64,000 nt of DNA from Rhizobium brockwellii (lineage in GTDB: Bacteria > Pseudomonadota > Alphaproteobacteria > Rhizobiales > Rhizobiaceae): NCBI RefSeq assembly GCF_000769405.2, contig NZ_CP053439.1, forward strand, positions 2,728,001 through 2,792,000, given 5' to 3'. Below, piece by piece: positions 1-7,727 of this stretch (the stretch's first letter is position 1; every line of letters starts with the position of its first letter). The notes below the pieces were generated by a model. The model ran no database searches, was not told where the DNA came from, and saw only the letters and a program-made list of their open reading frames with translations. The translations under genes and the position numbers were made by a program.

Positions 1-409
1 GCTTGTCGGGAGAAATTTCGAGAAATGACGGCATGACGCGTCCCTCCGTTAATCGGTTTAACTGGACGCGATTCTTCAGCATGACGCCTCGTGGGGTGAT
101 CGCGACCCCATGGCCAAACCATGCGCAAACATACCCCGTCGTGTCAAGCGCTTGCACCATGGCGGCTTGCCGTCCGCAGCGGCCGCCTGCCGCCATTCAC
201 CACACCCGATCAGCCGGCAGCTCTACCACCGGGTCTCTGCCGGTCGCCCGCAAGCAGATGAGGGTGAGCGGCAAAGCCGCGAATGCGCGGAGCGCCAGTA
301 AAGCGAGAAAAGTGAGTACGAAAACCCAATCAGCACAAGCGCTTCGGCCCAGAATGGAACAAAATGTCCACTTCGGCATTCTTCTGTCACCGAAAGAGGA
401 GAAAGTACC
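1..409. other. No supported gene at the window start
   Basis: Several open frames cross this stretch on both strands, but none has a Shine-Dalgarno sequence at its start or a recognisable protein family. One minus-strand frame (about 197-379) would encode a short hydrophobic peptide, and I do not consider it supported. The last 20 bases carry the ribosome binding site of the next gene. Confidence 0.5.
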
Positions 410-718
410 ATGACGTACGACCCCAATAATGCCAACGACCCGAACCGCCCGCTAAACCCAAATCTCGACCTGCGCACCACGCCGAGCGCGCGCAGTGGTA
501 ATACGTGGGTTGTCTGGGTCGCTGCATTGGCCGTGATCGCTGTCGCTGCGTTCGCCTATTCGCAGTGGAGCACCCCCGGCACATCCCCGGACACGACAGC
601 CTCCACGACCCAATCCGAGCCGGCGCCGGCCAAGCCGATCGCTCCGACCGACAACAGCGCAACGCCCGCACCGGCACCAGCACCGGCCACTCCGCCGGCT
701 GCCCCTGCCCAGCAGTAA
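410..718 (+). CDS. Small single-pass membrane protein with Ala/Pro-rich tail
   Basis: 102 residues of unknown function. The N-terminus is polar and rich in Asn and Pro. It is followed by one membrane segment (about residues 33-50, VVWVAALAVIAVAAFAY) and a low-complexity Thr/Ser then Ala/Pro tail, which would lie in the periplasm if the N-terminus stays inside. The start is supported by AGGAG nine bases upstream. A 9-bp stem follows the stop, so the gene is probably monocistronic. No catalytic motif is visible. The tail may be a wall-spanning or spacer region, but that is inference. Confidence 0.7.
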   Translation: MTYDPNNANDPNRPLNPNLDLRTTPSARSGNTWVVWVAALAVIAVAAFAYSQWSTPGTSPDTTASTTQSEPAPAKPIAPTDNSATPAPAPAPATPPAAPAQQ

Positions 719-735
719 CCACTGTTCGGCCGAAA

Positions 736-764
736 GAAGCCGGCCCAGTGCCGGCTTCCTTTCT
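736..764 (+). terminator. Intrinsic terminator after the membrane protein gene
   Basis: GAAGCCGGC (736-744) pairs perfectly with GCCGGCTTC (750-758) around a 5-nt loop, followed by CTTTCT. It lies 18 bases after the stop codon. Confidence 0.7.
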
Positions 765-789
765 GCCGCGAGATCTTGAAGAATTTTAA

Positions 790-906
790 TCAAACCCTAC
801 TTAAGGGGCATCATATCTGTCTCTGACGGCTGACCACGGAGGTACTGGCAGCCGTTATCGAGACTGATCGAGGAAGGTCGGTGCGAGTTTCGCCCGGCCT
901 TTTTTC
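790..906 (+). ncRNA. Candidate small RNA with intrinsic terminator
   Basis: Two hairpins occur in tandem on the plus strand with no open frame between them. The first is ACGGCTG (826-832) with CAGCCGT (849-855). The second is AAGGTCGG (874-881) with CCGGCCTT (894-901), running into six T (900-905). The upstream gene already has its own terminator at 736-764, so this second terminator implies another transcript or read-through. The 5' end is a guess. It could instead be a bidirectional terminator for the minus-strand gene ending at 940, but the U-run is only on the plus strand. Confidence 0.35.
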
Positions 907-939
907 TTGACCATATTTGGCAACGCCTGGATCGGGATA

Positions 940-1242
940 TTATTTCGGGATCCTGTTATAGAAGGACTGCGGATCGTACACGCATTCGTAATCGAGAAGG
1001 CAGAGCTTGCCATTGGCATCCCTTACCCTTGCGGTGTCGTATTTGTCGCCGAGATTGCACCTGGCCGGCGGATAACGGAAGCTGCGGCCGCCAAAGCCCA
1101 TGCGCACAAAAACCGCCTTATCCTTGCGGATGATCTGCGCTAGCTCCTCGCAACTGTGATCCCGGGCATTGACCTCCGCCGCCTCGACGGCGAGGGCTAC
1201 GGATGGAAACAACAGTGCGAGGGCCAGAACAACGCTTTTCAT
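940..1242 (-). CDS. Secreted four-cysteine protein, paralogue 1
   Basis: About 100 residues with a clear Sec signal peptide (MKSVVLALALLFPSVALAVEA). The mature part has four cysteines in the order HSC, ARC, KLC and YEC, probably two disulfides, and a conserved block VRMGFGGRSFRYPPARC. The ATG at 1242 is chosen because AGGAG lies just upstream and the signal peptide begins there; longer frames lack this. A paralogue lies at 1880-2176 on the same strand and shares the block, the cysteine positions and the ending. I do not recognise the family. Role unknown, probably periplasmic. Confidence 0.8.
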   Translation of the reverse strand: MKSVVLALALLFPSVALAVEAAEVNARDHSCEELAQIIRKDKAVFVRMGFGGRSFRYPPARCNLGDKYDTARVRDANGKLCLLDYECVYDPQSFYNRIPK

Positions 1243-1603
1243 GGAAACTCCTGAATGTGAGAGAGCGAAGGTAGGGCATCGCACCCGATGCCGCCAGTCC
1301 GGAAACCCTCCGAATTGTACGCGTGAGCACAGCCGTGCCTTTTCTTCCGGGCACCCTTGAGAAGTCAGCTAAGGCACGAGCTCTTTGAAGGCAGCAAGGC
1401 CCAGGTGGCGGGACACGCCTTCGCTGCTGCCCCGGCGAGGGCATCGCTACATCCCGATCCATTAAGATATTTGGTCTACGCTGCCGGCCATGAAACCGAC
1501 GTTTGGGCACAGACACCTTGCATTGGCAGAGCCGGAGCGGACGAGGGCCGTTCCAGCACGGAAGGTTGATACGTCGCCCGCCGGAAGCTTCGATTGGCCG
1601 AAA
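1243..1603. other. Intergenic region, no supported gene
   Basis: Holds the promoter side of the secreted protein gene at 940-1242. Overlapping frames on both strands lack start signals and family features. No repeat or strong hairpin was noticed. Confidence 0.4.
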
Positions 1604-1804
1604 ATGAGGCGTTACGCCAAAAACGCGACCGTGGTCCTGTTGATTGCTACAAAACTTTCGGTTGCGACTATTTACGTCCTTAGAATAAACGCCTCGCATT
1701 CCTTCCAGGAATACGCAGCGCCGATCGCAGTGATGGCAGCGCTGTCGTTTTTCATCGTAGCAGCTCTCTGGCTCGCAGGCATGAAACTGAGCGGCAGCGA
1801 TTGA
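1604..1804 (+). CDS. Small two-helix membrane protein
   Basis: 66 residues from the ATG at 1604, with two hydrophobic segments (NATVVLLIATKLSVATIYVL and YAAPIAVMAALSFFIVAALW) separated by a short polar loop. The frame stays open upstream to 1490, but the added residues are polar and proline-rich. The Shine-Dalgarno is weak, so the start is uncertain. It sits between two paralogous minus-strand genes. No family recognised. The regular helix pattern argues for a real gene, although a chance frame cannot be excluded. Confidence 0.45.
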   Translation: MRRYAKNATVVLLIATKLSVATIYVLRINASHSFQEYAAPIAVMAALSFFIVAALWLAGMKLSGSD

Positions 1805-1879
1805 GGCAGCCTCGGTTGGCGCCGTCTGAAGTTGACCGCCGCCCGCAATTCCCGCTCCTTCCTCTCTCAACGGAAGCGT

Positions 1880-2176
1880 CTAGGGAAAGTTATAGGGCGA
1901 CGCGGGGTCGAAAACGCAGGCATAATCAAGGATGCACTGCTTTCCACCTGCATCGCGCAAACTGGTCGTGGTGCGCTTATCGCCCATGCTGCATTGGGCG
2001 GGCGGATAACGGAAACTGCGGCCGCCGAAACCGACGCGGACAAAGACCTTTTTGTTCTGGCGGATCATCTGCGTCAGCTCGCTGCAACTATGCTCGCTCG
2101 CTTTGACGTTCACGACGCCTGCGGCAATGGCAGGCAACGGCAGAGACAATGCAACGACAAAAATAACGCTTCTCAT
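1880..2176 (-). CDS. Secreted four-cysteine protein, paralogue 2
   Basis: 98 residues: signal peptide (MRSVIFVVALSLPLPAIAAG), then a mature domain with HSC, AQC, KQC and YAC cysteines and the block VRVGFGGRSFRYPPAQC. It aligns almost without gaps to the product of 940-1242, so the pair arose by duplication. The ATG at 2176 follows a GGGAGGGG-type Shine-Dalgarno. The longer frame, which runs into the tRNA gene, is rejected. Function unknown, probably a disulfide-bonded periplasmic protein. Confidence 0.8.
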   Translation of the reverse strand: MRSVIFVVALSLPLPAIAAGVVNVKASEHSCSELTQMIRQNKKVFVRVGFGGRSFRYPPAQCSMGDKRTTTSLRDAGGKQCILDYACVFDPASPYNFP

Positions 2177-2281
2177 AGACCCCTCCCGATATGCGAGAGG
2201 GAGATAGGGCGTGCGGATCGACGCGGCCAGTCCTGCGGACAGCGCGAACCGTGCCGCTCGCTTCGAGAACAGTTTCCAGCA

Positions 2282-2298
2282 GGCCGGAAAATCCGGCC
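2282..2298 (-). terminator. Hairpin downstream of tRNA-Lys
   Basis: GGCCGGA and TCCGGCC form a 7-bp stem with a 3-nt loop, 33 bases past the tRNA 3' end. There is no U-run, so termination is only likely. Confidence 0.4.
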
Positions 2299-2331
2299 CG
2301 AGCTCAAATACATCAATCTTTTCAAGAAATT

Positions 2332-2407
<76 letters not shown>

Positions 2408-2634
2408 GTCCGCGCTTGGCTGCGCGGTGTGACGGGGCGTATAAACAGGATCGGCAGGCTTGTCCAGCACATAGGCAAAATTTCTTTGGTTAATCGCGAA
2501 GATTTTTCGGCATGGCTGAAATGCAACGCACGATCCCGAAAGTCGGAATCGATTTTCGGAAAGGATTATGCGCGGATTCAAAGTGATAGATCGTTCTTAG
2601 CGCGTCCTGTCGGACGCGCAACGCTCTGATCAAA

Positions 2635-3546
2635 TCAAAGGTCGAGCGTGCCGCTGGCCAGCCGCACAGCCTGGCCACCGATCCGCGCGTTGGAGATCGT
2701 CCCGCCGTCGACATCGATATGCAGGTGGATGAAGGACGGCCGGCCCATCTCGACCCCCTGCTCGATCATGATCGGATGATGCCCGTCCGTCAGCCGGTCG
2801 AAATGGTGGATCGCGCCGGAGAGCGCGGCTGCCGCCGAACCGGTGGCCGGATCTTCGACGATACCCATGCCGCTTGCGAACATGCGCGCATGGAACTTTG
2901 CCACGTGGTTGACGCCGCCACGGCAATAGACATAGGCCGAGGCAAGCGCGCCATCGACGAAAGGCACAATCTTTTCCCAGAGCTGCGGATCGAATTCCAC
3001 CCGTTGCGTGGCTCCGACATCGTGCACCGGAATGAGCAGGAAGGGAACGCCGGCGCTCCAGACCGACGGGACGTGATTTTCGAAACCGATCTCGGTGACC
3101 TTCAGCGATAGCGCATCGGCGATGCCGAGCTTGTCGAGCGGCATGATGGCCGGCTGCGATTTGCGCGGCAGGTCAAATTCGGCAAAGCTCGCCTCGCCCT
3201 CTCTCAGCCGCACCGCGCAACGCACCGGCCCGACATTTTCCTCCAGCACCGTGACGAGATCGCGCGTCGCAGCACCGTGCGCCCGTTCGGCCAGCGCCAC
3301 CGCGGTGCCGACCGTGGGATGGCCGGCAAACGGCAGCTCGCGCCCGGGCGTGAATATCCTCAGACGCGCCGCATAGGCGGGGTTGGTCGAAGGCTGCACG
3401 AAGACCGTCTCCGAAAGATTGATCTCCCGGGTGATCGCCTGCATTGCCTCGTCGCTGAGATTGTCTCCGTCGAAGATCACCGCCAGCGGGTTGCCGGCAA
3501 GCTTTCGATCGGTGAACACGTCATAGACGCTGTAGCTTCGCGCCAC
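2635..3546 (-). CDS. PhzF-family isomerase
   Basis: 303 residues, the normal length for the PhzF/YddE family of two-domain (diaminopimelate epimerase-like) isomerases. Family hallmarks are visible: YDVFTDRKLAGNPLAVIFD near the N-terminus, the catalytic-type Glu in INLSETVFV (about residue 46), PFAGHPTVGTA (about 75-85) and EDPATGSAAAALSGAI (about 231-246). The start is GTG with a strong AAGGAGG five bases upstream. The substrate is unknown, and no phenazine genes are nearby, so it is probably a housekeeping homologue. Monocistronic. Confidence 0.92.
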   Translation of the reverse strand: MARSYSVYDVFTDRKLAGNPLAVIFDGDNLSDEAMQAITREINLSETVFVQPSTNPAYAARLRIFTPGRELPFAGHPTVGTAVALAERAHGAATRDLVTVLEENVGPVRCAVRLREGEASFAEFDLPRKSQPAIMPLDKLGIADALSLKVTEIGFENHVPSVWSAGVPFLLIPVHDVGATQRVEFDPQLWEKIVPFVDGALASAYVYCRGGVNHVAKFHARMFASGMGIVEDPATGSAAAALSGAIHHFDRLTDGHHPIMIEQGVEMGRPSFIHLHIDVDGGTISNARIGGQAVRLASGTLDL

Positions 3547-3712
3547 ATCGGCCTCCTTGAATCGTCATCGCGGCCGCCAACCTGCCCGACCGGGCGAGCG
3601 AGTGCAAGGCGATAAAACGCGTCACGTCAACCGGATTCACATGACTCGCTTTCGATCTTTACGTGATGCATGTCGTTATCCCAAAACGCTACATGGTTTT
3701 AGGCGGCATACA

Positions 3713-4486
3713 TCAACGCCGCTCGGCCTTGCCGAAATACCAGTCGATCACGGGCAGCATGGCGATATTATAGGGATGCGCCGCGTGATCGGCCGAGCGG
3801 ATTGCCGCCGCACCCGCGATCTCCTTGTCCTCGGCGACGAGCATGTGGCTCTCGATCCGTTCGACCATCTCGTCCGCCGTCATATCGAAGCGGAAGAGCC
3901 GCAACAGCGTCACCGTTCGGTTGGAATAACTGGCGAAGAGTCCTTGCCCCGCCACCGAACGGCCAAGATCCAATCCGGTCTCCTCATGGACCTCGCGGCG
4001 CATGTTCGCCTCGATGTCGCAACGCCCGTCGACGATATCCTCCGGTTCCAGCGAGCCGGCGGCGAAATAGACCTGGCCGGGATTGGCGGTATGGGCGCCC
4101 ATACGGATCGCCACCAGCGCGCCGTCCGAGGTTTCGAGCACGGGATAGGCGAAGATGTGAACGCCGCCCTGACGCTGCGGCTGTCGGCGCCACCACATGA
4201 AGGCGGAAAAGGGAATGACGTGGCCCTCGCCCGCAATACCGTTTTCACTGAGGGAGAGCCGTTGCTGAAACACCATGCGCCCGTCGAACAGCGCCGGATT
4301 GGCGGCAGTCTCCCGCGCCCAGTTCTCACGGATCGCTGCTTCCTCGGCGGCGACCAAAGGATGGGGACCGGACAGGATGCGCAGATCCACGCCGGCAATG
4401 GGGAAGACCGTGGCCTCCGGCGGCCAGCCGGTGAAATCATCGGAAAAATGGCTGTTGGTGAAATTCGCGTTCAAATTCGCATTCAT
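3713..4486 (-). CDS. NUDIX hydrolase
   Basis: 257 residues. The NUDIX box is recognisable as REVHEETGLDLG, preceded by aromatic and acidic residues of the usual beta-sheet core (GQVYFAAGSLEPEDIVDG). Such enzymes cleave nucleoside diphosphates linked to another group; the substrate here is not predictable. The ATG at 4486 overlaps the stop of the upstream endonuclease/phosphatase gene by 4 bases (ATGA), so the two are translationally coupled. The first 68 codons of the longer frame are discarded because they lie wholly within the upstream gene. Confidence 0.88.
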   Translation of the reverse strand: MNANLNANFTNSHFSDDFTGWPPEATVFPIAGVDLRILSGPHPLVAAEEAAIRENWARETAANPALFDGRMVFQQRLSLSENGIAGEGHVIPFSAFMWWRRQPQRQGGVHIFAYPVLETSDGALVAIRMGAHTANPGQVYFAAGSLEPEDIVDGRCDIEANMRREVHEETGLDLGRSVAGQGLFASYSNRTVTLLRLFRFDMTADEMVERIESHMLVAEDKEIAGAAAIRSADHAAHPYNIAMLPVIDWYFGKAERR

Positions 4487-5592
4487 GGGAGATCCAGTGT
4501 CATGACGACGGGGCAGTGATCGGACGCCTTCGGCCTGTCCCAGCCGGTGCGCGGATAACGCTCCACCTCCTGCCCCGGCGGGAAGATAGTGCGGTAAGGC
4601 TGGCCACTGCGGATGATTTCCGGCAGGCGGCCGACATTGTGGGCGGCGAGTGCTGGCGAGAGCCAGAGATAATCGAGTTGGCAAAGCCACTGCTCCTGCG
4701 GCCCGCGCGCGTGATAGAGCGTCCAGCGGTCGAGAGCCGTGCGGCGGCGCACCACATTTTCGGCAAAGCCATCGCGGCTGAACACGTCGAGTGCGCTTTC
4801 GGCCTCATCCTGATGTTCGAAACGATAGCCGGCGCCCCGGCGGCCGATGACATCGACGCGCTCCTGATAATCGTTCATGTCGCCACAGATAGCGAAGCTC
4901 TTCGTGCCGGCCTGATCCGCCCCGAAGCGATCCTCGATGATGCGGCGCACGGCGCGCGCCTCGGCGCGGCGGATCGGCATGGTCGATTGCCGCCCGTCCA
5001 GCCCGTCGCGCGGATTGCCCATGGACTTGAAATGCACGACGTAGAGCGAAAAAGGCCGGCCGCCGATCAGAAGATCGAGCTCCAGGCAATCGCGCTTGAA
5101 GATCTTGTCGTCGATGCGGTTGGTGAGTGCCAGCTCCTCGTCGAAGAGATCGAGATCGCGATAGGTCGTCATCGCATGGCTTTTGATGTCCCTGAGCTCG
5201 ATCTTCTGGCCGTCGCGCGTTTCCTCACGCATCAGGACGGCAACATCGATGCCGCGGCTGTCGTTGCCTTCGACCAGGTATTTCTGCCGGTAACCATTTC
5301 CGACCATCCGGAAGAGATAGCCGTATTCGAAGGCCTGAAGGGCAGCCATGTTGTCGATTTCCTGCAGGCAGAGGATATCGGCATCCGCGTCGGCGATTGC
5401 GAGCGCCGTCATCTGCCTGGTGTCGTCGGTCGCCGCGATCACGCGGGCCTGCTCGAGCTGCTGGTAGACGCCCTCGCTCGACACCTGGAAAAGCTTGATG
5501 ACCCGGTCCTGGCGCAGCTGGTTGCGGAAACCGGTGAAATCGAAACGGGTCAGGAGATTTTCGACATTGAAGGTGGCGAGGCGAAGCGACAT
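4483..5592 (-). CDS. Endonuclease/exonuclease/phosphatase family protein
   Basis: 369 residues of the Mg-dependent EEP fold. Visible motifs are LRLATFNVENLL at the N-terminus, the metal-binding Glu in ILCLQEIDN (about residue 77), CGDMNDYQ (about 236-243) and the C-terminal SDHCPVVMTL with the catalytic His. There is no signal peptide, so it is probably cytoplasmic. It is the first gene of a two-gene operon with the NUDIX hydrolase (ATGA overlap), suggesting linked nucleotide or phosphodiester metabolism; that link is inference. Confidence 0.9.
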   Translation of the reverse strand: MSLRLATFNVENLLTRFDFTGFRNQLRQDRVIKLFQVSSEGVYQQLEQARVIAATDDTRQMTALAIADADADILCLQEIDNMAALQAFEYGYLFRMVGNGYRQKYLVEGNDSRGIDVAVLMREETRDGQKIELRDIKSHAMTTYRDLDLFDEELALTNRIDDKIFKRDCLELDLLIGGRPFSLYVVHFKSMGNPRDGLDGRQSTMPIRRAEARAVRRIIEDRFGADQAGTKSFAICGDMNDYQERVDVIGRRGAGYRFEHQDEAESALDVFSRDGFAENVVRRRTALDRWTLYHARGPQEQWLCQLDYLWLSPALAAHNVGRLPEIIRSGQPYRTIFPPGQEVERYPRTGWDRPKASDHCPVVMTLDLP

Positions 5593-5791
5593 GGGAAGGA
5601 TCCGGTTGCGGGGAGTACCTTAACCAGCAGAAGCCGCAGGAAAAGATGGCGGGGCCAAGAAATATGCGGACAAACACCCCTCTTGCAGCCCCGGACGCGA
5701 TTGCCTGTGACCTAGGCCGCTGACATTCTCCCGCAAGCCCCGAATAATTCGTCCCAGACGACATTCACCAGTTCCGGCGCGGTGGCATTTC

Positions 5792-6160
5792 ATGAAACGG
5801 ATTTCTGCATCGCTTGCGATTCTGACTGTCCTCGCCGGCGCCGGCCCGGCACTTGCCGACAGCTATGGTGCCATCGCCTATTCGCCATCAACAGGCGCTC
5901 TCGGCTGGTCCTATGCCCATGACAATCGCGGCGACGCCGAAACCGTTGCCCGGCGCAATTGCGACAGCAGCGCCAATGACTGCCGGATCGCCATCTGGTT
6001 CCGCAATGCTTGCGGCGCGGTGGCCGTCGGCCATCGCGGCGGCTGGGGCTCCGGCTGGGGTTACGACAACCGTGAGGCCCAGCGCCAGGCAATCCGCAGC
6101 TGCAGAAAGCAAACCGGCAACTGCCGCGTCATCCGCTGGCAATGTTCGGAGAACGAATAA
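5792..6160 (+). CDS. Secreted DUF4189 protein
   Basis: 122 residues with a signal peptide ending near ALAD (residue 23). The mature part matches the DUF4189 pattern: YGAIAYSPSTGALGWSY, then a Cys-containing repeat (ARRNCDSSANDC) and the closing QAIRSCRKQTGNC...QCSENE. The cysteines probably form disulfides in the periplasm. Proteins of this family are small and of unknown function. Transcribed alone, divergently from the EEP/NUDIX operon. Confidence 0.85.
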   Translation: MKRISASLAILTVLAGAGPALADSYGAIAYSPSTGALGWSYAHDNRGDAETVARRNCDSSANDCRIAIWFRNACGAVAVGHRGGWGSGWGYDNREAQRQAIRSCRKQTGNCRVIRWQCSENE

Positions 6161-6247
6161 GCCGGCTAAGCCAAAGCAATGGCTATCCGAGCCACAAGGC
6201 AAGGCACGCCGGCGAACAAGTCGCCTCGACGCGTTTTTCAGCGGCGC

Positions 6248-6496
6248 TTAGATCCCGCCCGGTGGGCTTGAGGTGGCGCCATCGTGAGGTTGGCTGTGCC
6301 CGCCATCAGAACTGCTCGACGAGCTCCCGTTGCTCGAACCGCCATGTAATTCACTTGGTCTAAATGTCCGGGTTTTCCATTCGTCGCCCCGTTTCTGCCG
6401 CTCTAAAGATGGGCATCCCTGAAGAATGCTCGCCGCAGTTAAAAGAACCGCCGAAAGCGCGAAAACGGATCGGATACGCCTTACTTGAATTGGCAT
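6248..6496 (-). CDS. Small putative lipoprotein with Ser/Gly-rich tail
   Basis: 82 residues from the ATG at 6496; an in-frame TTG at 6514 is an alternative. A basic N-terminus (RRIR), a hydrophobic stretch and LQGC at about residues 25-28 resemble a lipoprotein signal. Gln at the -2 position is not ideal. The mature part is polar and ends in a Ser/Gly/His low-complexity run, suggesting an unstructured anchored tail. Family not recognised. Confidence 0.55.
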   Translation of the reverse strand: MPIQVRRIRSVFALSAVLLTAASILQGCPSLERQKRGDEWKTRTFRPSELHGGSSNGSSSSSSDGGHSQPHDGATSSPPGGI

Positions 6497-6707
6497 GCGA
6501 GTATGGTCCCTCAATAAACGATTGTCGCGCGGGCTTTATTTGACCCGTAGCGCTCGTAGTAATTTAGCCGTTTGCTTCCATCACGGATTACTAGACCGGA
6601 GATATTCAACTTTTTGGCGATTCGAAAGAAGGCAACGGCGACTTTCAACCTAATATCGTCGGGCTTCAAACTGGAGCAGCACCGTAAAAGTGTAGCGCCC
6701 GCCTCGA

Positions 6708-7727
6708 TCAAAGCCGCCACCCGGCGCGGATGACAACACGAACCGCCTCGCCCGGCACGACAGCCACGCGGCTGAATGCGCGCAGCCTCTGACCGTTGCC
6801 GAGCATGAGCCTCACGGCGTAACGCTCGCCCTCGAAAAGCACGGATTCGACAGCTGCCGGAGCCCCCTCGACGCCGATGACCACATCCTCCGGCCGCACA
6901 AGGATATCGGCGCCATTGGTATTTGCAGCATGAAGCGCATCCTGCAGTTCGTCCCACTCCAGATAGCGTTCACGGTTCACAACCGGCAGCGTGAGAATGG
7001 CCCCCCGCCCGATGAGCCCGCCAACGATGCGCCCTTCAGGCCGAGCGTAGATCTCGGCGGGCGCCGCCACCTGCAGCAGCCGCCCTTCCGACATGACAGC
7101 GATGTCGGTCGCAAGTGCCATCGCCTCGCTCTGGTCGTGGGTGACGTAGATCATCGTCGCGCCCGAGCGCTGGTGGAACTCGCGAAAAGTCTCCTCCATC
7201 TCCTGTTTCAGGTGCCGGTCGAGATTGGCAAGCGGCTCGTCGAGCAGCACCACGTCGGGCGATGTCACCAGACAGCGGGCGAGCGCCACGCGCTGGCGCT
7301 GGCCGCCGGAAAGATCGGCCGGGCGTCGTTCGGCGTAGTCGGCGAGCCGGACAGTGTCGAGCGCGTCGCGCACCTTCGTCCGGTGGGCCTCGCCCGATAT
7401 GCCGCGCACTTTAAGGGGATAGCCGACATTGTCGGCAACACTCATATGCGGCCACAGCGCGTAGGACTGAAAGACCATCGCCATGTTACGCTTTTCTGGC
7501 GGCAGTGACTGCGCGGCATCGGCAAGCAATCTCTCGCCGAGATGGATCGAGCCGTCGCTTGGCGTCTCGAAACCGGCGATCATCCGCAGCACTGTCGTCT
7601 TGCCGCAACCGGAAGGCCCGAGCAACGCCAGGAAGCCGCCCTCGCGCACATCGAGCGAAAAACTGCTGACGGCGGCGCGCCCGGTGCCAAAATCCTTGCC
7701 GAGCTGGTTGAGGATCAGCCTCGCCAT
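6708..7727 (-). CDS. ABC importer ATP-binding protein (Fbp/Pot type)
   Basis: 339 residues. Walker A GPSGCGKTT (37-45), Q-loop Gln87, signature LSGGQ (139-143), Walker B VVLLDEP (159-165) and switch His197 are intact. A C-terminal TOBE-like domain follows (VRPEDVVIGVEG). It energises import with the fused permease encoded just upstream, whose gene it overlaps by 13 bases. The family includes FbpC (ferric iron), PotA and phosphonate importers. Last gene of the three-gene operon. Confidence 0.92.
   Translation of the reverse strand: MARLILNQLGKDFGTGRAAVSSFSLDVREGGFLALLGPSGCGKTTVLRMIAGFETPSDGSIHLGERLLADAAQSLPPEKRNMAMVFQSYALWPHMSVADNVGYPLKVRGISGEAHRTKVRDALDTVRLADYAERRPADLSGGQRQRVALARCLVTSPDVVLLDEPLANLDRHLKQEMEETFREFHQRSGATMIYVTHDQSEAMALATDIAVMSEGRLLQVAAPAEIYARPEGRIVGGLIGRGAILTLPVVNRERYLEWDELQDALHAANTNGADILVRPEDVVIGVEGAPAAVESVLFEGERYAVRLMLGNGQRLRAFSRVAVVPGEAVRVVIRAGWRL

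Noticed and set aside
3-413. Long plus-strand frame at the window start
   Set aside because: No ribosome binding site, odd composition, overlaps opposing frames of equal length and runs into the start of the membrane protein gene.
4516-5715. Plus-strand frame of 399 codons opposite the EEP gene
   Set aside because: Antisense shadow of a clear EEP-family gene; no motif and no start signal.
6511-6957. Minus-strand frame of 148 codons partly outside the ABC ATPase gene
   Set aside because: Most of it is the ATPase gene read in another frame (Arg/Cys-rich). The last 60 residues look more protein-like but have no start or ribosome binding site of their own.
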